Positions 35,193 through 43,754 of a DNA stretch of 51,532 nt are shown here, in pieces (positions within the stretch are counted from its first letter, which is position 1; every line of letters begins with the position of its first letter). The DNA is taken from NCBI GenBank assembly GCA_028285265.1, contig JANQPX010000080.1:1-51532 (forward strand), given 5' to 3'. Below the pieces are notes generated by a model. The model did no database searches and was not told the origin of the DNA. It worked only from the letters and a program-made list of their open reading frames with translations. The position numbers and the translations under genes are program-made. Source of the stretch: Geminicoccaceae bacterium (GTDB taxonomy: Bacteria; Pseudomonadota; Alphaproteobacteria; Geminicoccales; Geminicoccaceae).

Positions 35193-37037
35193 TCACTCAA
35201 AGCGCTGCACGAAATGCTCTGCTGCAACTTCCAGGTAAGGCTTCGGTTCTGGCTCAAAGCCTAGCGGTCTGATGGGGCTAGGGATATCGTCGATCGGTGT
35301 GCTGGGCCTTGCGCGATGCCTGCCTGGTTCTGGGATCGGCACCGCCTCCATCAGCTTTTTCGTGTAGGGATGAGCCGGGCGCTCGAAAACCGAGGCACGT
35401 GGGCCAATCTCGACGATCTCGCCGAGATACATGACCGCGACTCGGTGACTGATACGCTCGACAACGGCGATGTCGTGGCTGATGAACAAGAAGGCTAGAC
35501 CGAAGTCTGCCTGCAACGTCATCAGGAGATTGATGACCTGAGCTTTGATCGACACATCGAGGGCCGAGACCGCTTCGTCTGCCACGAGCATTTTTGGCGT
35601 CAGTGCGAGGGCACGGGCAATGCAGAGCCGCTGGCGTTGGCCGCCGGAGAACTCATGCGGATAACGACTGGCGTGGCTCGGCTCCAGCCCGACCCGCTCC
35701 AAAAGATCGACGATGCGCGACGACGCCTCCTCCCGCTGGCAGATCCCATGGACCAGCATCGGTTCCGCAATGGCCGCACCCACTGTCTTTCGCGGGTTCA
35801 ACGAAGCGAACGGGTCTTGAAAGATCATCTGCATCTGGCGACGTCTGGCCAGCATGGCCTGGTGGTCGAGGGTCAGAATATCCTCGCCCTCGAATAAAAC
35901 GGTACCACGTGCTGGTTCCACCAGCCGAAGAATGCTTCGCCCAGTGGTCGACTTGCCACAGCCGCTCTCGCCGACGAGTGCCAAGGTTTCACCGGAATGA
36001 AGCGAGAAAGACACATTTTCGACTGCGTGTACTCTGCCGGTTGGCCGGCCGAACACGCCGCCTTTGATGTCGAAACGGGTGGTGAGACCGGCGACCTCGA
36101 GCAGAGGACGGCCAGGGCTAGGTAAGCTGCCGGGCTCGGATGAAGCACTCTCATGAATGATGCCGAGCTCGCCTTCGGCACGGCGAAGATCGACCGCCGG
36201 GTATTTAAGCGGTCGGTCCAATCCCTTCATGCTGCCAAGTTTCGGTACGGCGGCAAGAAGCTGACGGGTATAGGGATGCTCCGGCTGCTCGAAGATTTGC
36301 CGGACAGGTGCCTCCTCGACCTTTTGCCCCCGCCACATCACGATCACACGGTCCGCAATCTCGGCAACAACCCCCATATCATGGGTGATGAACATCACCG
36401 ACATGCCGATTTCGTCCTGAAGGGCGGCGATCAGCTCCAAGATTTGCGCCTGAATGGTAACATCGAGAGCAGTCGTCGGCTCATCGGCAATCAGGAGCGC
36501 CGGTCGGCAAGCAAGGGCCATTGCGATCATCACCCGCTGACGCATTCCGCCGGAGAAGAGATGTGGGTAATCATGAAACCGACGCGCCGCATCAGGAATA
36601 CGAACCAGCTCCAGGATCTTAAGCGCGGTTTGCTCGGCGTCCTTCCGTGGCATCTGCCGATGGTATCGAAGGGCTTCCGCCACCTGAAATCCGATGGTCA
36701 GTACCGGGTTGAGACTGGTCATCGGCTCCTGGAAGATCATCGCGATGCGATCGCCACGTAGATGACGCATGTCGTCTTCGGAGAGGTCCTGCAATGGCCG
36801 GCCTTCGAGTTCGATCGTTCCGGAAACCCGACTATTGGCAGGCGGCAGGAGCCGCATGATCGAGAGTGCCGTCACGCTTTTTCCGGAACCGCTTTCGCCG
36901 ACAATGGCCACCGTCTCACGACTGCCGATCTCGAAGGAAAGATCCTCAACCACGTCTTTCCAGACACCGTCAACGCGAAAGCCTGTCGTTAGCCCTCGAA
37001 CATCCAAAATCCTGGACCTGGGCGCCCCGGCCGTCAT
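35193..37037 (-). CDS. Fused Dpp/Gsi-type ABC ATPase (DppD-DppF fusion)
   Basis: A 614-residue protein with two complete ATPase modules. The first has GESGSGKSVTALS, FQEPMTSLNPV, FSGGMRQRVMIAMAL and IADEPTTALD. The second has GESGCGKSTTGRS, FQDPFASLNPR, SGGQRQRLCIARAL and ADEAVSALDVS, each followed by the oligopeptide-type C-terminal HPYT motif. Fused DppD-DppF proteins (GsiA type) energise dipeptide, glutathione or opine importers. The second Walker B carries Ala where Pro is usual (DEA for DEP), a mild change. Its ATG overlaps the stop of the permease gene (ATGA), so the genes are translationally coupled. Confidence 0.93.
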   Translation of the reverse strand: MTAGAPRSRILDVRGLTTGFRVDGVWKDVVEDLSFEIGSRETVAIVGESGSGKSVTALSIMRLLPPANSRVSGTIELEGRPLQDLSEDDMRHLRGDRIAMIFQEPMTSLNPVLTIGFQVAEALRYHRQMPRKDAEQTALKILELVRIPDAARRFHDYPHLFSGGMRQRVMIAMALACRPALLIADEPTTALDVTIQAQILELIAALQDEIGMSVMFITHDMGVVAEIADRVIVMWRGQKVEEAPVRQIFEQPEHPYTRQLLAAVPKLGSMKGLDRPLKYPAVDLRRAEGELGIIHESASSEPGSLPSPGRPLLEVAGLTTRFDIKGGVFGRPTGRVHAVENVSFSLHSGETLALVGESGCGKSTTGRSILRLVEPARGTVLFEGEDILTLDHQAMLARRRQMQMIFQDPFASLNPRKTVGAAIAEPMLVHGICQREEASSRIVDLLERVGLEPSHASRYPHEFSGGQRQRLCIARALALTPKMLVADEAVSALDVSIKAQVINLLMTLQADFGLAFLFISHDIAVVERISHRVAVMYLGEIVEIGPRASVFERPAHPYTKKLMEAVPIPEPGRHRARPSTPIDDIPSPIRPLGFEPEPKPYLEVAAEHFVQRFE

Positions 37038-37936
37038 CCCTCGCCCCGAAGCTTGGGATCGATGGCGTCACGCAAACCGTCACCCAGGAGATTGAGGCCG
37101 AAAACCAAAAGAAGAATCGCAAAGCTCGGAAACAGGGTCAGCCAGAAACTGTCCAAGATGTTCTCGAACCCCTCCCGGATCATGCCACCCCAGGTCGCTG
37201 TCGGCGGCTTGACGCCGAGGCCGATGAACGCAAGCGAGGCTTCCACGCGGATCGCAGTGGCCAACCAGAGCGAACCCATTACCAGGATCTCGGGCAAAAT
37301 GTTTGGCAGGATATGGAGGAACATCAGGCGGCGGTTGGAAAAGCCCAAGGCGCGGCCGGCCTCGACGAATTCGCGTTCCTTGACGCTAATGGTCGGTGCT
37401 CGCGCGATCCGCGCAAACGGCGGTATCGCGGTGAGCGCGATCGCGAAAATCAGGTTGGGAATGCTCGGGCCGAGCATGGCGACGATGATCAGACCGAGGA
37501 TCAGGGACGGGAAGGCTAGGAGAATGTCCATCACCTGCATGACGATGATGTCGAATTTGCCGCCGTAGTAGCCTGCGGTCAGTCCAATCAGAGAGCCGAT
37601 CACCATGGCGCTGCCGATCGCGGCGAGGCCGATCACTAACGAAATTTGGGCGCCGTAGATCAGGCGGGACAGGATGTCCCGGCCATAATAGTCAGTGCCC
37701 ATCAGGTACTCGGTGCTGGGCGGCTTCAGGCGATTGAGGATATTCTGCTCGATCGGATCATGAGGCGCCAAAACTGGCGCCAGAAGAGCAGCCATCACCA
37801 CAAAGAGAAAGATACCAAGGCCGACCCAGGATGTCTTATTCGCGTTAAACGCCTTGATCAGCTCGCCGAAGGCAGCGGCGAAGACCAGCTTCCAGCTGGA
37901 TGGTGCGATCTCTGTTCCTGCATTTTCTGTCGTCAT
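37034..37936 (-). CDS. Dpp/Gsi-type ABC permease, DppC subunit
   Basis: A 300-residue permease of the DppC/GsiD type. An N-terminal OppC-N segment precedes about six helices. PEYLMGTDYYGRD-like text (PPSTEYLMGTDYYGRDILSR) is the family hallmark, and the EAA loop is EFVEAGRALGFSNRRLMFLH. It pairs with the DppB subunit encoded just upstream to form the channel. Its stop overlaps the start of the ATPase gene, and the gap to the DppB gene is only 6 bp, so the set is one operon. Confidence 0.93.
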   Translation of the reverse strand: MTTENAGTEIAPSSWKLVFAAAFGELIKAFNANKTSWVGLGIFLFVVMAALLAPVLAPHDPIEQNILNRLKPPSTEYLMGTDYYGRDILSRLIYGAQISLVIGLAAIGSAMVIGSLIGLTAGYYGGKFDIIVMQVMDILLAFPSLILGLIIVAMLGPSIPNLIFAIALTAIPPFARIARAPTISVKEREFVEAGRALGFSNRRLMFLHILPNILPEILVMGSLWLATAIRVEASLAFIGLGVKPPTATWGGMIREGFENILDSFWLTLFPSFAILLLVFGLNLLGDGLRDAIDPKLRGEG

Positions 37937-37942
37937 GGGCTG

Positions 37943-38884
37943 CTACTGATACTTCACTCTGGGATCGATGATCCCGTAAGTCAGATCGGTGATGAGATTC
38001 ACGGAGACGACGATCAGCGTGTAGATCACCATCATGCCCTGCAGCATGGTGTAGTCCCGCTGGCTGAGGGCGCCGACAATCAACTTGCCGAGGCCTGGGC
38101 GATTGAAAACGATCTCGGTCAACACTGAATTGCCGATCAGGATGCCGAGATAAAGTCCGACCACCGTCACCACCGGGATCAGCGCGTTGCGCAGGCAATG
38201 GCGCCAGATGATCACCAGCCAAGGCACCCCCTTGGCGCGCGCCGTGCGGATATAGTCCTGACCCAGCACCTCAAGCATCGAGGATCGGGTCACTCGGGTG
38301 ATGTAGGCGGCCATGATCAAGCCAAGATTGAACGCCGGCAGTGCCAGATTGCGCAGATGGTCGAAGAGATCGTCTCCCCTGGCTGCGCTGATTACGGGGA
38401 ACCAACGAAGCTGAATGCTGAACAGTAAGAGGAGAAGGATCGCCGAGACGAAGGCGGGAAAGGACAGGCCGAGCAGCGAGATCAGACGGGTCAGATAGTC
38501 GGGAAACAGGTTGCGGTTAATGGCAGCCCAGATGCCGAGCGGGATGCCAATGAGCGAGCCGATCAGAAGTGACGCTAGCGTCAGCTCGATAGTCGCCGGG
38601 AGGACCTTCAACACCTCCTGAACGACAGGGCGTCCAGTAACCATGGACTGGCCCCAATCGCCGCTCAGGGCACCGACCAGAAAACTGCCATACTGAACCA
38701 GCATCGGCCGATTGAGACCAAGCCGTTCGCGCATCTTGACGATTGCTTCCTGGCTTGCCTGATCGCCAAGCACAATCTGCGCCGGGTCGCCTGGAACGAT
38801 CCGCACCAGGAAGAAGACCAGGGTCAGTACAGCAAACAGGGTCAGTACCGCAAAGGCCAAACGCTTGATCAGAAAGGCGGACAT
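37943..38884 (-). CDS. Dpp/Gsi-type ABC permease, DppB subunit
   Basis: A 313-residue permease of the DppB/GsiC type, starting at MSAFLIKRLAFAVLTLFAVL (38884). It has the typical first helix, the VRIVPGDPAQIVLGDQAS periplasmic segment and an EAA loop near DYIRTARAKGVPW. The frame extends to 38929 over the hairpin, which I rejected as start. With the DppC subunit it forms the transmembrane pore. The spacer to the binding-protein gene contains a strong hairpin, so its translation level may be lower than that of the binding protein. Confidence 0.92.
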   Translation of the reverse strand: MSAFLIKRLAFAVLTLFAVLTLVFFLVRIVPGDPAQIVLGDQASQEAIVKMRERLGLNRPMLVQYGSFLVGALSGDWGQSMVTGRPVVQEVLKVLPATIELTLASLLIGSLIGIPLGIWAAINRNLFPDYLTRLISLLGLSFPAFVSAILLLLLFSIQLRWFPVISAARGDDLFDHLRNLALPAFNLGLIMAAYITRVTRSSMLEVLGQDYIRTARAKGVPWLVIIWRHCLRNALIPVVTVVGLYLGILIGNSVLTEIVFNRPGLGKLIVGALSQRDYTMLQGMMVIYTLIVVSVNLITDLTYGIIDPRVKYQ

Positions 38885-38900
38885 TGTTGATCTTGACCGG

Positions 38901-38922
38901 AGGGGCCGCCTCGGCGGCCCCT
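38901..38922 (-). promoter_or_regulatory. GC-rich intercistronic hairpin after dppA-like gene
   Basis: AGGGGCCGCC (38901-38910) pairs perfectly with GGCGGCCCCT (38913-38922) around a minimal loop. It lies within the 45-bp gap between the binding-protein stop and the DppB start. The same arrangement occurs after the other binding-protein gene, so it probably raises the ratio of binding protein to permease. Confidence 0.6.
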
Positions 38923-38929
38923 CGACCAA

Positions 38930-40486
38930 CTATTCGGTGAAGCTGGCCAGTTCAGTCACCGGTGGGCTGAGGTTGAGAGAGCCTTCGACCTCGACCCCGA
39001 GGTTAAGCTTATCGTTCCAAGCCCAAAGCTGCATGTTCTGATAGATCGGAATCCCGCAGACATTCTCGACGATCTTTTTCTGCGCCTCTGCCCAAAGGCG
39101 CTTTTGCTCATCAGCATCCGTCGCGGTCCTCGCAGCGTCAATCTCGGCGTCGGCGACATCGCAATGGGAGAAATTGGTGACCGCGCTATCGGTGCCAACG
39201 ATGCTTCTCGAATGGTAGAACTGGGTGAGATAGACATCCGCGATCGGGAAACGCGCTGCCGAATAGTGGATCACTTGCGACAGATCTTCCCGGATTTGGG
39301 CGTGGAACGTGGCATGCTCCACCGGTTCGATCTCGAGATTAATATTGGCCTCCCTCAAGAGCGCCTGCACCGCCTCTATGGTGGTGAGCATTCCCGGCAG
39401 CGTGGTGTGGATTGCTTTGACGGTCACGCCGTCAGGATGACCAGCCTCGGCTAACAGCGCCTTGGCCTTCTCGACATCGTAAGGCAGGACCGGCACATCG
39501 TCGGTAAAGCCGAGATAGGGTTCGGGGACCGGCGACACCGATGCACGGGCGACGCTTTGCCCACGGAACGCAACCATGGCGTCCCGGTCGATGGCGTGGG
39601 CGATTGCCTGGCGGACGCGGATATCGTCCAGGGGCGGCTGGGTAAGATTGAGATGAAATGTTGACATCTCGCCAGGCTCCATCACTACCACTTTGGCGCC
39701 CTCGATCTCGCTGATCCGGTCGACCCAGGTTTGATCCTGTTTGCCGTAGATCATGTCGATCTCACCGGACTGAAAAGCGAGATCGCGGCTGGCATCAGAG
39801 GGGATGTAACGATAGATGATCTCTTCGAGCTTGGGCGCGCCACGGAAATAGTCCTTGTTCGCCTTCAGACGCACGAACTGTTGCGGCTGGTACTCGTCAA
39901 AGGCAAAGGGGCCGGTACCGACCGGTTTTTTCTGGAAGTCTTCGCCCATCTCCTCGGCAGCTTTTTTGCAGACGACATTGCCGCCGTGATAGGGCACGAG
40001 CAGTCCCAGAAGGCTCGGGACGTTTTCCCTGAGCTTGATCATCACCTCATGGCTGCCGCTCGCTTCGACTTTCTCGATGGCGGCATAATCGGAAGCGAAA
40101 CTGGAACGATCGGGATCGGCAGCGCGCTCGAGCGAGTAGACGATATCCTCGGCGGTCAGCTCACCATAGCCGTGATGGCACTGCACACCCTGACGCAGCG
40201 AAAATGTCCAGGTGAGACCGTCATCAGACGTGGTCCAGCTCTCGGCAAGATCTGGCTCGATGAATTCAGGACTGGCTTTGCCTGGCGCTATGCGCACCAA
40301 TCCGTTGAACATCCAATGCATCAATCCCTTATCGGGCGTCGTAGCGGACAGATGGGGGTCAAGTTTGCCGGCATCAGCTGAAGCCATGCCGACATTCAAC
40401 GTCGTGCCCGCCGCCAATGCCGGTCCACTGATGAGCGTTGCCAGACAGGACAACGCAATCCAATGAGTCAAACGATGGGTTGCCAT
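38930..40486 (-). CDS. Dpp/Gsi-type ABC substrate-binding protein
   Basis: A 518-residue periplasmic protein of the SBP_bac_5 family, of normal length. A signal peptide (residues 1-25) ends near PALAAG. Family markers include GLMHWMFNGLVRI, AESWTTSDDGLTWTFSLRQG, TAEDIVYSLERAADP, PVGTGPFAFDEY and VRQAIAHAIDRDAMV. These proteins bind peptides, glutathione, opines, nickel or heme. The ligand is unknown. GGGAG precedes the ATG. It heads the transporter operon and sits 108 bp after a DAO-type oxidoreductase gene on the same strand, so the imported compound may be an N-substituted amino acid or opine-like molecule. Confidence 0.92.
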   Translation of the reverse strand: MATHRLTHWIALSCLATLISGPALAAGTTLNVGMASADAGKLDPHLSATTPDKGLMHWMFNGLVRIAPGKASPEFIEPDLAESWTTSDDGLTWTFSLRQGVQCHHGYGELTAEDIVYSLERAADPDRSSFASDYAAIEKVEASGSHEVMIKLRENVPSLLGLLVPYHGGNVVCKKAAEEMGEDFQKKPVGTGPFAFDEYQPQQFVRLKANKDYFRGAPKLEEIIYRYIPSDASRDLAFQSGEIDMIYGKQDQTWVDRISEIEGAKVVVMEPGEMSTFHLNLTQPPLDDIRVRQAIAHAIDRDAMVAFRGQSVARASVSPVPEPYLGFTDDVPVLPYDVEKAKALLAEAGHPDGVTVKAIHTTLPGMLTTIEAVQALLREANINLEIEPVEHATFHAQIREDLSQVIHYSAARFPIADVYLTQFYHSRSIVGTDSAVTNFSHCDVADAEIDAARTATDADEQKRLWAEAQKKIVENVCGIPIYQNMQLWAWNDKLNLGVEVEGSLNLSPPVTELASFTE

Positions 40487-40594
40487 GGTGTTTTTCTCCC
40501 TTGATTATCTTCTTCGTTATTACCGAAACTCTACTTGGCACACTGGCTGATGGCCAGTCGCAAAGCGCTGGTTCCGGCAGTTGGACCCTGCCCT

Positions 40595-41776
40595 TTAGCC
40601 ATGCAGCGTGGGCTCGACTTGACCATGATCACTTTCAAGAAAACGCTCACGCCGAAAGGCATCCAGCGATAGATTCGATGGCCGCTTCAGAACAAGGTCA
40701 CGCACCAACCTCCCTGTTGCTGGTCCGAGACAAAAGCCATGGCCTGAGAAGCCTGCCGCAACTACCAGCCCTTCGATCTCGGGCGTTGCTTCGATCACGG
40801 GGAGGCCGTCCGGTGTCATGTCCAGCAAGCCGGCCCAAACGTCTTCCAACGGCGCTTCGCCAAAAGCCGGAAGAAAAAAACTCCCGCGTTCGATCACGCC
40901 TTGGACAACGCTGGTCGGCGGCCGGACTACAGGCTGACCGTCATCCGACGTTTCGACCCTACCCTGCCATGCCTGACTGCCACCGGTAATACGCAGGCGC
41001 CCGGATGCTTCCTGACGTCCGGCGCAGATCGCTCGCGCCGTTCCGAAGACCTGGTCGAATACAGGTGGCAGGGGTCGTGTGCGCACCACCGTTACCATTC
41101 GCAAGGCAAGCGGCAAGCTCAAACCATGGGGTTTTAAGAGGGCGGCTGTGTGGATGCCTGTGGTCATCACCACACTCGGCGCCCGATAGGTCGCCGTAGG
41201 TGTTCGCACACCGACAACGCGGCCACGTTCGACCAACATATCATTCACCCTTTCGCCGAGGCGGATCTCCGCTCCCAGGCGCTCAGCCGCCCGCGCATAG
41301 GCATTGACGGTTGCTTTCGGGTTGGCATGACCATCGGTCGAGCAAAAGGAAGCAGCGACGACCGCATTGGAGATCGCCGGCGCAATCGCTCGAATGGCAT
41401 TGTTGTCGCCGAGAAAGTCGAGATCTAAGCCGAGCGCCTTTTGCTCGTCCACGAGTCGGCTGATGATCTCCGCCTCGGCTTCATCCCTAGCCAGACGCAG
41501 ATTGCCCTTTTGTCGATACTCGATATCGGCATCGAGTTCAGCGCCCAGATCCTTCCAGATTTGGACCGCAGCCATAGCAAGGGGCAGTTCAGCCGGATGC
41601 CGCCCGGATTGGCGAACCCCTGCAAGCGTCCAGCCGGATGCCATCGCCGCAAGATCGTGCTGCTCCAGCAACACGACAGCAAGGCCTTCCTTGGCCAGCG
41701 AATAAGCAGCAGAGGTGCCCGAGATCCCGCCGCCTATGATGATGACATCTGGCAAGAGCACCTCCCCAAGGCTCAT
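40595..41776 (-). CDS. DAO-type FAD-dependent oxidoreductase
   Basis: A 393-residue flavoprotein of the DadA/glycine oxidase/sarcosine oxidase family. The FAD-binding motif is DVIIIGGGISGTSAAYSLAK (GxGxxG); GWTLAGVRQSGRHPAELPLA gives the second flavin-contact region. The C-terminal GLVVAAGFSGHGFCLGPATG is the usual flavin-binding end with a Gly-rich loop. It should oxidise an amine or secondary amino acid to an imine with release of H2O2 or transfer to a carrier. The start is uncertain: MSLGEVLL (41776) fits the family, but a GTG at 41866 has a better ribosome-binding site and adds 30 residues. It leads the transporter genes and is divergent from the SDR. Confidence 0.88.
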   Translation of the reverse strand: MSLGEVLLPDVIIIGGGISGTSAAYSLAKEGLAVVLLEQHDLAAMASGWTLAGVRQSGRHPAELPLAMAAVQIWKDLGAELDADIEYRQKGNLRLARDEAEAEIISRLVDEQKALGLDLDFLGDNNAIRAIAPAISNAVVAASFCSTDGHANPKATVNAYARAAERLGAEIRLGERVNDMLVERGRVVGVRTPTATYRAPSVVMTTGIHTAALLKPHGLSLPLALRMVTVVRTRPLPPVFDQVFGTARAICAGRQEASGRLRITGGSQAWQGRVETSDDGQPVVRPPTSVVQGVIERGSFFLPAFGEAPLEDVWAGLLDMTPDGLPVIEATPEIEGLVVAAGFSGHGFCLGPATGRLVRDLVLKRPSNLSLDAFRRERFLESDHGQVEPTLHG

Positions 41777-41941
41777 TCGACAGCTGAAGGTTCTTTCGTC
41801 AAAACTAAGGTAGGTTCTTTTCCCTTGAGGGCCATCTGCCATCGATGACGATCGATTCTCGCGCACACGTCATCCATCCTTATCAAAGGCAGGTTTGCCG
41901 TATGCCAGCGCGTGCGCATTCCATATCAAGGGAGGAAAGAT

Positions 41942-42643
41942 ATGCTTGAAGCCGAAGGCAGGGTCGTGATGGTAACCGGCGCCAATCGGGGCATTGGCAG
42001 GGCGATTGCCAAGAAGCTACTCGAACGGGGTTATACGTTAAGCCTCGGCGCGCGTGATCCCGGGAAACTGGAGACATGGGAACGTTCGCGCGTGCTAACG
42101 GCATGTTTCGAGGCGACAGACAAGCGCACCCATCGTGCTTGGGTCGATGCTACGATTGAGCGGTTCGGGCGCGTCGACGGCTTGGTCAACAATGCCGGCA
42201 TGAGCGGGCGTATCTCCATCGAGGACGAGGACGATGATGCCATCGATCAAGTCTGGCAGGTGAACGTCAAGGCGCCGCTCTCGATGATTCGACTTTGCCT
42301 TCCCTACCTTCGCGCCAGCGGCAATGGCCGCATCATCAATGTCGCCTCACTCTCCGGCAAGCGGGTGCGCAACGACAATGTCGCCTACAATATGAGCAAG
42401 TTTGCGGTCATGGCGTTGACCCACTCGGCGAGGCGTCTTGGCTGGGAGGACGGCGTCCGCGCAACGGCACTTTGCCCCAGCTTCGTGCAGACGGCCATGA
42501 CCAGCGACGTCACCAAGGTCGACGCCAGCGAGATGATCGCCCCCGATGATCTGGCCGAGCTCGCGGCCGTGATCATGGCGCTACCGAACACGGCCAGCAT
42601 CGCAGAGCTGCTGGTGAACTGCCGCCTGGAGGACATGGTCTGA
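41942..42643 (+). CDS. Short-chain dehydrogenase/reductase
   Basis: A 233-residue canonical SDR. TGANRGIGRA binds NAD(P); NNAG, a Ser in NVASLSG, and Tyr/Lys in YNMSK complete the active site. ATG 41942 follows GGAGGAAAG. It diverges from the DAO-type gene, and the two could act in sequence on one substrate, since the gene pair is next to a peptide/opine-type importer. The C-terminus stops at LVNCRLEDMV, a little shorter than usual. It ends 386 bp before the conjugation block and converges with it. Confidence 0.9.
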   Translation: MLEAEGRVVMVTGANRGIGRAIAKKLLERGYTLSLGARDPGKLETWERSRVLTACFEATDKRTHRAWVDATIERFGRVDGLVNNAGMSGRISIEDEDDDAIDQVWQVNVKAPLSMIRLCLPYLRASGNGRIINVASLSGKRVRNDNVAYNMSKFAVMALTHSARRLGWEDGVRATALCPSFVQTAMTSDVTKVDASEMIAPDDLAELAAVIMALPNTASIAELLVNCRLEDMV

Positions 42644-43029
42644 CCGCGCAGGCGACTGTCTCGTCGAATTTGATCAACGCACTGTTTGCCAAGCGCCCAG
42701 TCGATGTCGGCCTCGTCCAAATTCGGTGTCATGATAAGTACGTCGCTCACATCAAAGACCATGGGGTGGCCAAGATGCACTACCGCAGACGATGTCGACG
42801 TCGAAGCTGCCACCCAGATCAAAAAGCCGGTGATGGCTGACGAGCCGCCGGCAACAAAGCGGAAAACCTATAAAGGATGTCTACGGTATGAACGGTGAAT
42901 CATGTGGCCAGTAAGAACTGTCTTCCAAACCTATGATCGACGACTCTACTCCTAAGACCTGACATATCGGTCATGGCAATGGTGCCGCCTTCGATACGCC
43001 CTTCCTGACAGAAGACGAAAAAGGGACGC
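42644..43029. other. Junction between metabolic genes and the conjugation block
   Basis: A 386-bp stretch between the convergent SDR and TIGR03747 genes. Minus-strand text here, such as VLIMTPNLDEADIDWALG, resembles a coding fragment, but it has no supported start and overlaps other frames. In full elements of this class further transfer genes would follow TIGR03747, so this is where the conjugation module is cut. Confidence 0.4.
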
Positions 43030-43743
43030 CTAAAGATACTTCTTAAAGCTCGATGCAGCGATCCCAACTGAGAGTGCGAAGATCACGGCGAAAGGAATGA
43101 TGACCAGCGCTGGATGAAGCGAAAACGGTAGGGAGAGATAAATCGCCCAAGCCAGGACCACCATCGGCATCATCGCACGCTTGGCGATGTGAAAAACATA
43201 AGCACTTTCACGTCCGGCACTAAACCGACGAAGATCGCGTTCGACCAAGCCATCGATGAAGCCAACCAATCCAAACAAGACGAACAGAGGTAGGCTCAAG
43301 ATCAAAATGGCCATGCGTACGGCGAACACCAGCGTCACAAAGACGGTCGCCACGGCATATTCATGGGCTGCATGGATGAGGTTATGCAGAGAGTGTTTGT
43401 TCGAAGAAGGCGTTCCCATCCAATCGATCAGAGACAGTAGACCGGAAGCTCGCCATGCGGTTTCTACCCAATACACAAGCACACCGGCGAACGACGTCGG
43501 GTCGCGAATGAACACAGACTGGCCGAGGTCACCAGTGAGCATCGCCAACTCTGCTTCGTACATGCGAATAGCATGCTGCGCTCCCTCTTCCGGCCACCAA
43601 AATGTCAGACCAATCCACTCGACTGCGATCGAGATCAGAAGCGAAAAAAAGAGCCAAAAAAAGGCTTTGACCAAGAAGGCAAAGAAGCCTCCGGTGGATC
43701 GTCGCGCCGCTGGCGTTACTGCGGTTGATTGGGCCGTTGCCAT
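43030..43743 (-). CDS. ICE membrane protein, TIGR03747 family (DUF4400)
   Basis: A 237-residue inner-membrane protein of the integrating-conjugative-element TIGR03747 (PFL_4697) type. The hydrophobic N-terminal helix (FLVKAFFWLFFSLLISIAVEW) is followed by a soluble part with GLTFWWPEEGAQ, a second pair of helices near residues 125-160 and 190-230, and the conserved GLVERDLRRFSAGRESAY segment. The family is found beside TraD and probably assists the coupling protein at the mating pore, without a proven reaction. GGAG precedes the ATG. It is the last gene of the block; 11 bp separate it from traD. Confidence 0.85.
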   Translation of the reverse strand: MATAQSTAVTPAARRSTGGFFAFLVKAFFWLFFSLLISIAVEWIGLTFWWPEEGAQHAIRMYEAELAMLTGDLGQSVFIRDPTSFAGVLVYWVETAWRASGLLSLIDWMGTPSSNKHSLHNLIHAAHEYAVATVFVTLVFAVRMAILILSLPLFVLFGLVGFIDGLVERDLRRFSAGRESAYVFHIAKRAMMPMVVLAWAIYLSLPFSLHPALVIIPFAVIFALSVGIAASSFKKYL

Positions 43744-43754
43744 GGTGATCTCCT

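Noticed and set aside
36153..36761. 202-codon plus-strand frame opposite the fused ATPase
   Set aside because: It overlaps both ATPase modules' motifs in antisense and has no ribosome-binding site.
42385..42822. Minus-strand frame reading HPMVFDVSDVLIMTPNLD
   Set aside because: It overlaps the 3' half of a canonical SDR gene and has no supported start; at most a short fragment lies in 42644-42820.
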